Shown one piece after another: positions 1 to 8,163 of a stretch of DNA of 27,740 bases; position 1 is the first letter of the stretch, and the number at the start of each line of letters is the position of its first letter. The notes beneath the pieces are model-generated. The model did not search any database. It was not told the origin of the DNA and was given only the letters and a program-made list of their open reading frames with translations. The stretch is taken from positions 1 to 27,740 of IMG/VR virus record IMGVR_UViG_3300011113_000591; one strand, given 5' to 3'. The DNA comes from a virus. A program made the position numbers and the translations under genes.

Positions 1-585
1 GCTGGAATGGTTGAAGCTGGGGAACTAGAAGGAAACATTGAAGGCGAAGAAGGCGAAGAAGAGATGAAAATGGGTGGTGAAGAAAAAATGATGGACGAAG
101 TTGATATCGATGAATTAATGGCCGAAGCTAAAAAAGAAAAAATGATGAAGTCTAAAGGCCGTGAAGAAATCGAAGAAGCTAAAAGAAAAGCAGCAAAAGC
201 AGAAATGGACAAGAAAAAAGCTGAAAAAGAACTTCAAGAAGCATACGCTACACTTGAAGAAATTCAAGCTAGTCTCCAAGAAGTGAAGCTCTTAAACGCC
301 AAACTCCTTTACACCAACAAAATCTTCAGAGCTAAAAACTTAACCGAAAGTCAAAAAGTAAAAGTATTGGAATCTTTCGATAAAGCCACATCTGTAAAAG
401 AAGCAAAACTCGTATATGAAACATTGAACGAAGGTTTAAAAACTAAAAAACCTGTTAATGAATCAATCGTAAGAGGTTTAGCTTCCAAAGCAGTAGGTTC
501 AGTTGAAACTAAAAAACCAATCTTTGAAGTAGACAGCCAATTTGCAAGATGGCAAGTTCTTGCAGGACTTAAAAACAACGACTAA
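1..585 (+). CDS. Prohead core scaffold protein, gp22-like (5' partial)
   Basis: The frame is open to the left edge, so the gene probably begins outside the window; the ATG at 7 is unlikely to be the true start. The visible 194 codons are very rich in Glu and Lys and are mostly predicted helix or coiled coil. The first part is acidic, a Lys/Glu coil spans the middle, and then comes LNAKLLYTNKIFRAKNL followed by a stretch ending LVYETLNEGL. That LNAKLLYTNK / KVKVLESFDKA pattern is characteristic of T4-like prohead core proteins, which form the internal scaffold for capsid assembly and are degraded by the prohead protease. A possible protease site, LQE followed by Ala, fits the T4 L/I-x-E rule. 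The gene lies directly upstream of the major capsid gene, as gene 22 does in T4. Identity rests on motif and context, not on a search. Confidence 0.75.
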   Translation, partial: AGMVEAGELEGNIEGEEGEEEMKMGGEEKMMDEVDIDELMAEAKKEKMMKSKGREEIEEAKRKAAKAEMDKKKAEKELQEAYATLEEIQASLQEVKLLNAKLLYTNKIFRAKNLTESQKVKVLESFDKATSVKEAKLVYETLNEGLKTKKPVNESIVRGLASKAVGSVETKKPIFEVDSQFARWQVLAGLKNND

Positions 586-602
586 TTTAAAAATTTAAGA
601 AA

Positions 603-2315
603 ATGTCACAAGTACAACAATTATTAGAATCTGCAGCTTCCGGGTGGAAGAATTTGCAGTCCGATGCAGCTAAATTAGCTGCCAAATGGGGTAAGACAGG
701 TTTACTTGAAGGTCTTAAAAGTGAGACCGACAAGAATAACATGTCTATGATCCTTGAAAACCAAGCCAAGCAACTTGTTGTTGAAACCTCTAACGTAGGT
801 GGTGGAGCCGGCTTTGGTGCTTTTTCAGTAGGGCAAGGTGCTGAATGGGCAGGTATTGCTCTCCCATTAGTACGTAAAGTGTTTGGTCAAATCGCTGCTA
901 AAGAATTCGTTTCTGTACAGCCTATGAACCTACCTTCAGGTCTTGTATTCTATTTAGATTTCCAATACGGAACTACTAAGAATCCATTTACTGACGGAAA
1001 ATCACTTTATGGTAATACTGGTTCTCAGTATCCTTTCTCTACAGATCCTAACAACGTAGGTATTAACTATGGTAACCAAGGTGGTTTATATGGTGCTGGT
1101 AAGTTTACTTACTCTACTAACCAATTCTCTCAATCTGTACAGGTAACTTCAGGTTCATCTGCTACAGCTAACCGAGCTACATGGGCTGAATTAAACTTTG
1201 ATTCTGCATTTTCTGCATCTGTTGCAGGTAACCAAATTATCAAAGTCATCATCCCATCTGCTACTACAGCTTTAGCTAACTTTGATCCTGATGCAGTTCG
1301 TGGATTTATGATTACTTCAGCATCCGCTATTACTGTAGCTACTAACTTACCACAGTTTACTACCTATAACTACACAGCTAACACTATTTCATTCTATGTA
1401 ACAGCTTCTGCAATTACTTCTGTGTATACTAATGGTACTGCTTCTGTAGTAGTAGAGTATAACAAAGCTACTCAAATGAGCCCATACAATGTAGGTGATT
1501 TTGAAGCTGGTAACGGATTCGCAGTTCCAAACGCTGAAAGCGCTACTGAAATCGTAATCCCTGAGATCAACATCAACATGAGATCAGAAGCCATTGTAGC
1601 TAAAACCAAGAAATTGAAAGCTGTATGGACGCCTGAATTTGCTCAAGACTTAAATGCTTACCAAGCACTTGATGCTGAAGCAGAAGTAACCAATATCATG
1701 AGTGAATACATCTCTCTTGAAATTGACCTTGAGATTCTTGACATGTTAATCGAAGATGCTGCAGCTGGTACTGAATACTGGTCAGCTCTTAACAATGAAG
1801 TTATCAACGCTACTGGTACTGCGTTCACAACTTCTACTAGTGGTTTCTACAATACACAAGGCCAATGGTTCCAAACTCTTGGTACTAAGATGCAGAAACT
1901 TTCTAACAAAATCCACCAATTAACTTTAAGAGGTGGTGCTAACTTCTTAGTATGTTCCCCAACTGTAGCTACTATCATCGAATCCATCCCTGGATTTGCT
2001 TCTAACAGTGATGGTAATGTTACTAAGGCAGAATATGCATTTGGTGTACAGAAAGCTGGTCAATTGAACAGCAGATACACTGTTTATAAGAACCCATACA
2101 TGACTGAAAATACCATTTTAATGGGCTTCAGAGGTACTCAGTTCTTAGAGGCAGGTGCTGTATTTGCTCCTTACGTTCCGTTAATCATGACTCCTCTTGT
2201 TTACGATCCTAACACGTTCGTACCAAGAAAAGGTCTATTAACTAGATACGCTAAGAAGATGTTACGTCCAGAGTTTTATGGGAAAATTTATGTTAGTGGT
2301 TTAACTAGCCTCTAA
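603..2315 (+). CDS. Major capsid protein, gp23-like
   Basis: The 570-residue product compares with 521 in T4 gp23. The signature is in the N-terminal third: LVRKVFGQ, then FVSVQPMNLPSGLVFYLDF, matching the VQPMN-P-G region of gp23-family capsid proteins with the HK97-type fold. The C-terminal part (TLRGGANFLVCSP, then FAPYVPLIMTP and RYAKKM) also fits the family. The first 36 residues are helical and end LLE before Gly37, a good match to the T4 prohead-protease consensus, so a short propeptide is probably removed during maturation; that is inferred. The start at 603 lies 17 bases after the scaffold stop with no Shine-Dalgarno motif, only A-rich sequence. A strong hairpin terminator follows the stop. 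Codons look well-behaved and slightly less AT-rich than neighbours, as expected for a highly expressed gene. Confidence 0.93.
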   Translation: MSQVQQLLESAASGWKNLQSDAAKLAAKWGKTGLLEGLKSETDKNNMSMILENQAKQLVVETSNVGGGAGFGAFSVGQGAEWAGIALPLVRKVFGQIAAKEFVSVQPMNLPSGLVFYLDFQYGTTKNPFTDGKSLYGNTGSQYPFSTDPNNVGINYGNQGGLYGAGKFTYSTNQFSQSVQVTSGSSATANRATWAELNFDSAFSASVAGNQIIKVIIPSATTALANFDPDAVRGFMITSASAITVATNLPQFTTYNYTANTISFYVTASAITSVYTNGTASVVVEYNKATQMSPYNVGDFEAGNGFAVPNAESATEIVIPEININMRSEAIVAKTKKLKAVWTPEFAQDLNAYQALDAEAEVTNIMSEYISLEIDLEILDMLIEDAAAGTEYWSALNNEVINATGTAFTTSTSGFYNTQGQWFQTLGTKMQKLSNKIHQLTLRGGANFLVCSPTVATIIESIPGFASNSDGNVTKAEYAFGVQKAGQLNSRYTVYKNPYMTENTILMGFRGTQFLEAGAVFAPYVPLIMTPLVYDPNTFVPRKGLLTRYAKKMLRPEFYGKIYVSGLTSL

Positions 2316-2338
2316 TCTAAAAAAAACCATAAGTGTTG

Positions 2339-2370
2339 AAGAGAGCCTTGCGAAAGCAAGGCTCTTTTTT
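2339..2370 (+). terminator. Intrinsic terminator after the capsid gene
   Basis: A 10-bp stem (agagccttgc pairing with gcaaggctct) closes on a GAAA tetraloop and runs into a T6 tract ending at 2370. A-U pairs extend the base of the stem. It is the strongest terminator in the window and separates the capsid transcript from the next unit. Confidence 0.9.
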
Positions 2371-2380
2371 ATATTTATAA
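2371..2380 (+). promoter_or_regulatory. ATATTTATAA motif, candidate late promoter
   Basis: An exact copy of the recurrent motif begins directly after the T tract of the terminator and ends only 4 bases before the ATG at 2385. It shares 15 bases (ATATTTATAATCACA) with the copy at 16094. If it is a -10 type element, the transcript would be leaderless or nearly so. Confidence 0.55.
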
Positions 2381-2384
2381 TCAC

Positions 2385-2672
2385 ATGAACATCTTTGAAG
2401 AAATATTATGGCCTCAGTTCGTTAAAATTGAACGCATAAGTAAGTTGCCACTACATGAACAAGTAGCAGCTTATCAACAATATACTCAAGATTTATCAAT
2501 TGCAAGACAAAATTGGCTAAATTACCAAAATAAGGGACCTCGTATTCCTACTATTCAAAATATTGGATTTTTAGCCCAAGAAGAATCTTTCATTAATGAT
2601 CAAAATCAAACCGACTACTATTTAATACTCCAAGAAGATGGCTCAGCCATATACGTAACCGCTTTAGTTTAA
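2385..2672 (+). CDS. Small protein of unknown function
   Basis: This 95-residue protein is not recognised. The N-terminal half looks helical (NIFEEILWPQF, then LHEQVAAYQQYTQDL) and resembles a short amphipathic helical hairpin. The C-terminal part is beta-like and ends DYYLILQEDGSAIYVTALV, possibly a small strand-rich tail. There are no cysteines, membrane segment or signal peptide. It opens the transcription unit after the capsid terminator, with the ATATTTATAA motif immediately before its ATG. The next gene starts 4 bases after its stop, so the two are probably co-translated. The location suggests a minor head protein, but the sequence itself does not show that. Confidence 0.7.
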   Translation: MNIFEEILWPQFVKIERISKLPLHEQVAAYQQYTQDLSIARQNWLNYQNKGPRIPTIQNIGFLAQEESFINDQNQTDYYLILQEDGSAIYVTALV

Positions 2673-2676
2673 AATT

Positions 2677-3315
2677 ATGCCAAATTTACCAATATCCCAA
2701 TTACCAGCTGCTGGTACCTTAACAGGACCAGAATTATTTGCTATCGTACAAGATGGTATCACTAAACAAACTACCCTTGATGGAATTATATATGCCCAAG
2801 GAAATACTTATGGGTTATTTGCACAAACCGATGATAGCACCCCAATAACAGGTACTACTGCAGAATTATCTTTAATAAATGGGGGGATAGGTACATTAAG
2901 TGTTCCCGCAAATGGATTTCAAATAGGTGATAGTTTTAGAGCAGATTTTGGTGGTCTACTTTCATCCAAAAATAATGATACTATACGAATTAGAGTTAAA
3001 GCAGGTTCTGTAATTCTAGCAGATAGTGGAACCCAAACCATGTCAACAGCCATAAATGATGTTTGGCAATTTTCTATTAATTTTACAGTTAGAGCTTTAG
3101 GAGCAGCAGGTGTTGCATCCATTGTATCTCTTGGAGTATTTCATACTACAAAGCAATCTAACGGTGCCCCACAAGGATTCGCCTTTAATACAGTTAATAG
3201 TACTACTTTTGATACTACAATTAGTAATACTTTAGATGTCACTGCCCAATTCAGTTCAAATAGTGCATTAAATTCAATATACACAGACATATTTGTATTG
3301 AATAAAATTTACTAA
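2677..3315 (+). CDS. Fibre- or decoration-like virion protein
   Basis: The 212-residue product starts with PNLPISQLPAAGTLTGPELF followed by AIVQDGITKQTTL. This ISQLP-x-G-x-ELxAIVQ-x-G-x-T-x-QTT opening is common at the N-termini of phage tail-fibre and virion-surface proteins. From about residue 60 to the end it is a beta-rich Ser/Thr/Asn domain (TLSVPANGFQIGDSF, then IRIRVKAGSVILADSGTQ) that ends SIYTDIFVLNKIY. This kind of C-terminal beta-sandwich recurs in virion proteins of environmental phages, as far as I can recall. Its site between capsid and neck genes suggests a head fibre or capsid decoration rather than a tail fibre, but this is inference. It starts 4 bases after the preceding stop. 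Confidence 0.6.
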   Translation: MPNLPISQLPAAGTLTGPELFAIVQDGITKQTTLDGIIYAQGNTYGLFAQTDDSTPITGTTAELSLINGGIGTLSVPANGFQIGDSFRADFGGLLSSKNNDTIRIRVKAGSVILADSGTQTMSTAINDVWQFSINFTVRALGAAGVASIVSLGVFHTTKQSNGAPQGFAFNTVNSTTFDTTISNTLDVTAQFSSNSALNSIYTDIFVLNKIY

Positions 3316-3345
3316 TTTAATTTATGTTCAACTTAAACTTCCTTT

Positions 3346-4068
3346 ATGAACTCCAACCATCACGAAGATGAAATATTCCAAGAAAAACGTAAACCTAAAA
3401 ACCCTATAAAATTTAAAATAGAACTAAATCAAGAACAGAAAGAAGCAAAATCTAAAATATTAGAAAATACAGTTACGTTATTAGCAGGCTCTGCGGGTTC
3501 CGGTAAAACACTTTTAGCGTGTCAAATAGCATTAGAAAAGCTATTCATGAAGGAAGTTGAAAAAATAATTATAACACGCCCCACAGTATCCAAAGAAGAA
3601 ATTGGTTTTTTACCTGGTGATTTACGCGAAAAAATGGACCCTTGGGTACAACCCATATACCAAAATATGTACGCATTATATGACCGAGTAAAAATAGAAA
3701 AACACATACAAGAAGGCGACATTGAAATAGTACCTGTTAGCTTTATGCGGGGTAGAACATTTCTAGATTCAATTGTTATAGTAGATGAAGCACAAAACGT
3801 TACACACGAACAAATGGAAATGATTGTAACACGTTTAGGTTTACGTTCTAAAATGATAATTTGTGGTGACGATAATCAAGTAGACTTAAAAAACAAACGC
3901 GATTCTGGATTTAGATTTTTATACACTGCTGCTAAAAAAATTAAAAATTTAGCCGCAATTTCATTAAAAACTAACCACAGAAACCCAATAGTAGAAGATT
4001 TAATCTCATACTATGAGGATGCATATGAAAATGGTATAACCCTATCAAACTCAGGATCGAAAAAATAA
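3346..4068 (+). CDS. phoH: PhoH-family P-loop ATPase
   Basis: The 240-residue protein carries a complete PhoH core. The Walker A motif is GSAGSGKT at residues 48-55. The family block TRPTVSKEEIGFLPGDLREK follows at about 78-97, with MDPWVQPIY next. Walker B/DEAQN is at 147-151, GDDNQ at 174-178, and a TNHRNPIVEDLI tail lies near the end. PhoH proteins are ATPases related to the helicase superfamily 1 core; in bacteria they are linked to phosphate starvation and RNA metabolism, and they are frequent phage auxiliary genes whose role is unsettled. The length matches the short phage forms with no extra domain. It sits between head and neck genes, an unusual spot for a non-structural gene. No strong promoter motif lies directly upstream, so it may be read from 2371. 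Confidence 0.9.
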   Translation: MNSNHHEDEIFQEKRKPKNPIKFKIELNQEQKEAKSKILENTVTLLAGSAGSGKTLLACQIALEKLFMKEVEKIIITRPTVSKEEIGFLPGDLREKMDPWVQPIYQNMYALYDRVKIEKHIQEGDIEIVPVSFMRGRTFLDSIVIVDEAQNVTHEQMEMIVTRLGLRSKMIICGDDNQVDLKNKRDSGFRFLYTAAKKIKNLAAISLKTNHRNPIVEDLISYYEDAYENGITLSNSGSKK

Positions 4069-4087
4069 AAGAAATAGTAAATTTGTC

Positions 4088-4097
4088 ATATTTATAA
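4088..4097 (+). promoter_or_regulatory. ATATTTATAA motif, candidate late promoter
   Basis: An exact copy in the short gap between phoH and the gp13-like gene, ending 10 bases before the ATG at 4108 and followed by an A-rich leader. It is preceded by TGTC, as is the degenerate copy at 13409. Confidence 0.55.
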
Positions 4098-4107
4098 CAA
4101 AAACTAA

Positions 4108-5328
4108 ATGGCAAATATTCCTATTTGGCCTGGCTCTTCATCATTTGCACAGGTTTCAGCTTCATATTATAACACACCTTCAACAGGCAGTTCACCAACT
4201 CCTTTTGGTTTTTACGATAATGATACTGATTTTAAAACGGATGCTAATAAAGTAGCAAATTTTTGTGCTAGAAGATTAGGCTATCCTATTGAAAATGTTG
4301 AATTACAAGATTTAAACTTTTGGGCAGCCTTTGAAGAAGCAGTTACAGTATACGGAAACGAATTATATGCTTATCAAGTTAGAGAAAATATGCTTAACTT
4401 GGAAGGATTACCTATTTCTACTCCTACTCTTAATAATACCCAAATTACCCCAAATATGGGTAATATTATTCGTATTTCAGAACAATATGGTGCAGAAGCA
4501 GGTTCAGGGGGTAATGTAAACTGGTATAGTGGTTCCGTTATTTTAACGGGAAGTATACAAGACTATGATTTAAACGAGTGGGCGGTGCAAAATGGCATTA
4601 GCGCAAGTAATTTGGAAATTAAACGCGTATACTATCAAGGTATACCTGCTTCCGCAACGTACTATTACGGAGGTGCTGCAGGATTAGGAGCAGGATTAGG
4701 TGGATTTATGGGTGGTTTAGGAGGTGTACCTGGTTTTGCAGGATATGGATACAACTATCTTGTAACCCCATTATCATACAATGTTAATGCTATTCAAGAA
4801 GTTGAATTAGGACAAGAAATTTTGCTTTCAGCCTATAGCTTTGATATACACAACAATAAACTTAGAGTATATCCTGTACCTATGCCCGGAGACACAGGAA
4901 CACATTATTGGTTCCAATATGTTCTAAAAAATGAACGTTTATCTGATTCGTTAGCTTCGGGTAGTGGTGCTTTAGGAGCAGGACTTATAACAAATGTATC
5001 TAATGTTCCATTTGCAAATCCTATATATGCCCAAATAAATTCAATTGGACGTTCTTGGGTATTTGAATATACTCTAGCTATAACTAAAGAAATATTGGGA
5101 TATGTAAGAAACAAATATACCCAAATACCAATACCAGGTGCTGAAGTTACATTAAACGGAGATACTCTTGTGGCATCCGCCCAAACAACTAAGGAAGCTT
5201 TAATAGAAAGATTACGAGCATATTTTGATGAAACTTCTAGAAAAAGTATGCTTGAAAGACGTAAAGATGAAGCTGATTTTTCAAAACAGGAACTAAATAA
5301 TGTTCCAATGACAATTTATATAGGTTAA
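4108..5328 (+). CDS. Neck protein, gp13-like
   Basis: The 406-residue product carries KVANFCARRLGYPIENVELQ at about residues 48-67, then a segment ending FEEAVTVYGNELYAYQ. This corresponds to the LGAP/LGYP-x(4)-v-v-d block near the N-terminus of gp13 neck proteins in T4-like and cyanophage genomes. A second family-like segment, FDIHNNKLRVYPVPMPG, lies around 245-265. gp13 binds the filled head with gp14 and forms the docking surface for the tail. The protein is longer than T4 gp13 (309) mainly because of a glycine-rich insertion at about 186-220 (YYYGGAAGLGAGLGGFMGG onward). It heads a tight run with gp14- and gp15-like genes and has the ATATTTATAA motif upstream. The assignment comes from motif and order together. 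Confidence 0.72.
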   Translation: MANIPIWPGSSSFAQVSASYYNTPSTGSSPTPFGFYDNDTDFKTDANKVANFCARRLGYPIENVELQDLNFWAAFEEAVTVYGNELYAYQVRENMLNLEGLPISTPTLNNTQITPNMGNIIRISEQYGAEAGSGGNVNWYSGSVILTGSIQDYDLNEWAVQNGISASNLEIKRVYYQGIPASATYYYGGAAGLGAGLGGFMGGLGGVPGFAGYGYNYLVTPLSYNVNAIQEVELGQEILLSAYSFDIHNNKLRVYPVPMPGDTGTHYWFQYVLKNERLSDSLASGSGALGAGLITNVSNVPFANPIYAQINSIGRSWVFEYTLAITKEILGYVRNKYTQIPIPGAEVTLNGDTLVASAQTTKEALIERLRAYFDETSRKSMLERRKDEADFSKQELNNVPMTIYIG

Positions 5329-5330
5329 TT

Positions 5331-5882
5331 ATGGCTCTTTTTGGACAGGCACGTGACATTTCAATGTTTAGATATGTTAACCGCGAGTTAATGGGTAATA
5401 TTATATCTCAACAATGTGCTTTTTATAAATTAAGATTAAACCAAACTAATTTTAATATGTACGGAGAAGCAGCTGAACAGAAATATTATGATGGTCCTAT
5501 CTTACTATATTGTTTAATTAATATACCTGGACAAGATCAACCTACAGACGATATGGGTGTAAGTTTTGATTGGAAACTTGAATTTAGATTTTTAAGAGAT
5601 GATTTATTAAATAAACTTAATGATTTTAATCATGATACAATATATGGAGCTGATCTAGTACCACAAATTGGTGATATTATATTATATGAAACCGCATATT
5701 ATGAAATACACGCAACTAATGCAGTTCAATATTTTGTAGGTAAAAACCCTGATTACCCAAACAGCCCACAACCCCCAGGATTTAACCCTGGTCTAGAGGA
5801 ATTTGGTTATGATGTATCTATAATTTGTAGCACTCACTATGTCCCTGCTGATAAAGTTGGTATAACCTTTGAACGAATGTAA
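5331..5882 (+). CDS. Neck protein, gp14-like
   Basis: The 183-residue product shows the gp14-family pattern. It begins with FRYVNRELMGNIISQQCAFYKL near residues 13-34, then LNQTNFNMYGEAAEQKYYDG, followed by LLYCLINIPGQDQPTDD. It continues with FRFLRDDLLNKL, then LVPQIGDIILYETAYYEIHA, and ends near IICSTHYVPADKVGI. In T4-like phages gp14 joins gp13 at the head-tail connector. It is shorter than T4 gp14 (256). The start lies 2 bases after the gp13-like stop, in TAATTATGG, with no Shine-Dalgarno, so translation is probably coupled to the upstream gene. The same junction sequence precedes the next gene. Confidence 0.75.
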   Translation: MALFGQARDISMFRYVNRELMGNIISQQCAFYKLRLNQTNFNMYGEAAEQKYYDGPILLYCLINIPGQDQPTDDMGVSFDWKLEFRFLRDDLLNKLNDFNHDTIYGADLVPQIGDIILYETAYYEIHATNAVQYFVGKNPDYPNSPQPPGFNPGLEEFGYDVSIICSTHYVPADKVGITFERM

Positions 5883-5884
5883 TT

Positions 5885-6961
5885 ATGGCAGAAAGTAGAA
5901 ATCCATCTCCAAGAAAACCTACCCCTAAAACCCAAGTTGAACTTAGCAATCAACTATCAGGGGCAAGTAATTCTTTATTAGGAGATCCAAATTTAGCCAA
6001 TCCTAACTTTAACGGGCCTAATCGTTCATTACAAAATAGTTGGGAAGGAGATACTGTAAAACCATTTACAGTTACTATCCAAGATATAGACGAGGCCATT
6101 ATGTATTATTTCCAAAATGTTATTAAACCTTTTGTAATGCAAAATGGCACACGTATTGAAGTGCCTATAATATATGGTGCCCCCGAACGTTGGAAATCAG
6201 TTCAACGCGATGGATATTATAAAGATAAAAATGGAGCTATAATGGCACCCCTTATCATGTTCAAAAGAGATACTATTGAGCGTAATAGAAGTTTGGGGAA
6301 TAAATTAGATGCCAATTATCCTAATTTATACGGGGTAATGAAGAAAAAATACGATACTAGAAATTTTTATTCAAATTTTAATGTATTAACTAATAGAGTT
6401 CCTGAAGAACAATTCTACGCAGTTACAATCCCTGACTACATTAACCTAACATACAGCTGTGTAGTTTATACTTATTATGTTGAACAGCTAAATAAAATAG
6501 TTGAAGCTATTAACTATGCTTCGGACACGTATTGGGGAGATCCTCAACGTTATAAATTTAAAGCTTCAATTGATTCGTTTACTACAGTAACAGAATTACC
6601 TACAGGGGCCGAAAGAATAGTAAAAAGTACATTTAATATTAAAATGTATGGATATGTAATACCTAATACATTGCAAAATAATATTTCTTCTTTACAAAAA
6701 TACAGAAATAAAGCTAAAATAATATTTGCTCTAGAAACCTCAGATGATCCTTTAGTATTTGATCCTAATATACCCGTATTAACTGATGGGTCAGGAATAC
6801 CTAATGCTCAAAATGCAAGAAGCTTAGCAGCTGATAGATATAATCTTAAACAAGCAGGTAGTCCTGTTTCTGTTAATTTAGCCCCTAATTTAGAATATGA
6901 AGCTTTATTAGAAGAAATAGCAGAATTAAAAGCCCAATTGCAGGCTCTTCAAAATCCTTAA
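5885..6961 (+). CDS. Tail completion / sheath stabiliser protein, gp15-like
   Basis: The 358-residue product has a low-complexity Pro/Asn/Ser N-terminus of about 60 residues. The core begins FTVTIQDIDEAIMYYFQNV, then RIEVPIIYGAPERWKSVQRD at about 95-115, and MAPLIMFKRDTI. Later come YINLTYSCVVYTYYVEQLNK and a segment ending STFNIKMYGYVIPN. The VPIIYG-x-ERW and PLI-x-x segments and the tail NI-x-x-YGYVIP fit the gp15 family, which caps the tail tube and sheath and joins the neck. The C-terminus (YEALLEEIAELKAQLQAL) is a short coiled coil. T4 gp15 is 272 residues, so both ends are extended here. The start is 2 bases past the gp14-like stop. Position after gp13 and gp14 supports the call. Confidence 0.7.
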   Translation: MAESRNPSPRKPTPKTQVELSNQLSGASNSLLGDPNLANPNFNGPNRSLQNSWEGDTVKPFTVTIQDIDEAIMYYFQNVIKPFVMQNGTRIEVPIIYGAPERWKSVQRDGYYKDKNGAIMAPLIMFKRDTIERNRSLGNKLDANYPNLYGVMKKKYDTRNFYSNFNVLTNRVPEEQFYAVTIPDYINLTYSCVVYTYYVEQLNKIVEAINYASDTYWGDPQRYKFKASIDSFTTVTELPTGAERIVKSTFNIKMYGYVIPNTLQNNISSLQKYRNKAKIIFALETSDDPLVFDPNIPVLTDGSGIPNAQNARSLAADRYNLKQAGSPVSVNLAPNLEYEALLEEIAELKAQLQALQNP

Positions 6962-6976
6962 AATTTATTTTTAACA

Positions 6977-7774
6977 ATGGCCAGCAACATTAGATTTTTA
7001 GATCAAATATTAATAAATCCTATTAATGGGGGAGGAGAAACTATTTTAAATTCTTCTTTTATTTCAACAGGTAGTATAACTGCTTCTGTGAATGTAGGAA
7101 CAGATACTTTTAAAGTGCAAAGTGGCTCATCTACTTATTTGTATATAAGTTCAAGTGGCAACATAGGTATAGGTACTACATCATCTATATCAACTCTTTC
7201 GGTAGCAAATGGAAACATAAACATTAATAGTGGATATAGTATAGGTGGTAATTCACTTGGTACTTATGATTCATTTTTAAGATTTAATTATAATATAATA
7301 TCTGGGGCAAGTTCAAGTTTTGGACATAATAGTGCATACATAACATCATTTGCAGGTGGTGCGTTTGGTACAAACGATTTATCATTTTATGCAGGAGCAA
7401 TTACCCAACCTGAAATAATGAGAATTGTAGGTTCTACAGGTTTTGTAGGTATTGGAGAAAATTCACCCTCAGCAAAATTAGAAATTAGAGGCAGCGGTAC
7501 AACTTCTGCAACTACCGCACTTAGAGTAGAAAATAGTAACCAAAGTGCAAGTTTAATAGTAAGAAACGATGGAAATATAGGCATAGGAACCACAAACCCC
7601 CAAGCTAGATTACACATTTCAGGCTCTACATCAGGCTCAATATTAGAACCAACATCCTCAGGTGTACCTACATTTACAGGAAGAGATGGTCAATTCATAT
7701 TTGGCAGTAGTGGTGGAAATCATTTCATTTATGTCTATATGGCAGGTGCCTGGAGAAGTAGTTCTTTATCATAA
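6977..7774 (+). CDS. Fibre-like virion protein with GIGTT repeats
   Basis: The 265-residue protein is rich in Ser, Gly, Asn and Thr. It contains three copies of a G-N-I-G-I-G-T-T / VGIGENSP-x-A-x-LEI-x-G type repeat, at about residues 62-75, 154-168 and 196-214. This motif is common in trimeric fibre and adhesin-like stalks of Bacteroidota and their phages. The ending (FTGRDGQFIFGSSGGNHFIY, then VYMAGAWRSSSLS) resembles the FxGxxGxF-x(n)-W-x-x tip of phage structural proteins that display a small beta domain. No signal peptide or membrane segment is visible. It follows the gp15-like gene by 15 bases, so it may be a neck whisker or a tail fibre; the sequence does not tell which. Confidence 0.65.
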   Translation: MASNIRFLDQILINPINGGGETILNSSFISTGSITASVNVGTDTFKVQSGSSTYLYISSSGNIGIGTTSSISTLSVANGNININSGYSIGGNSLGTYDSFLRFNYNIISGASSSFGHNSAYITSFAGGAFGTNDLSFYAGAITQPEIMRIVGSTGFVGIGENSPSAKLEIRGSGTTSATTALRVENSNQSASLIVRNDGNIGIGTTNPQARLHISGSTSGSILEPTSSGVPTFTGRDGQFIFGSSGGNHFIYVYMAGAWRSSSLS

Positions 7775-7777
7775 CAC

Positions 7778-7787
7778 ATATTTATAA
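7778..7787 (+). promoter_or_regulatory. ATATTTATAA motif, candidate late promoter
   Basis: An exact copy 12 bases before the ATG at 7800. It is also the only copy that overlaps an exact TATAAATA (7783-7790) on the + strand, the octamer of T4 late promoters. Confidence 0.6.
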
Positions 7788-7799
7788 ATAAAACATACA

Positions 7800-8144
7800 A
7801 TGGCAATACAAGCAACATCCCCTCTTGAATACAATTACGGAACATATACAAATCCTTATTTCCGTTTAGTACCACATTTACCTATAGCAGGTAATCAATC
7901 TCCTGTAGATTGTTTTATGTATCCTTCAAAACAAGCATATACCGACGGTGCTCAATATATTAATTGTATGCCGTTTTATATTGATAATACAACATCTCAA
8001 CCTAACAATAACGGGAATGGCGTAGTAAATAAATATCTGTTATATATAACGGAACAAGTAATGGCTTCTTTACAAGCTTCTTATCCAACATCTACATTTG
8101 AAATTGTAGGAATCCCAAGAGAAGGAGATGAATCTGTAATCTAA
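7800..8144 (+). CDS. Small protein of unknown function
   Basis: I do not recognise this 114-residue protein. It is rich in Tyr, Pro, Asn and Thr: the first half reads YNYGTYTNPYFRLVPHLPIA, and the C-terminal half has a helix (NKYLLYITEQVMASLQASY) before a short strand ending EIVGIPREGDESVI. There are two cysteines and no membrane segment. It has its own ATATTTATAA motif, so it is likely made late with the structural proteins. It could be a minor virion or assembly protein. A gap of 66 bases separates it from the next gene and contains a different type of promoter candidate. Confidence 0.7.
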   Translation: MAIQATSPLEYNYGTYTNPYFRLVPHLPIAGNQSPVDCFMYPSKQAYTDGAQYINCMPFYIDNTTSQPNNNGNGVVNKYLLYITEQVMASLQASYPTSTFEIVGIPREGDESVI

Positions 8145-8163
8145 GACAGAAATTAAAAAATAA

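Noticed and set aside
4331-4519. A 62-codon + frame inside the gp13-like gene
   Set aside because: Wholly inside a well-supported gene in another frame, with no motif of its own.
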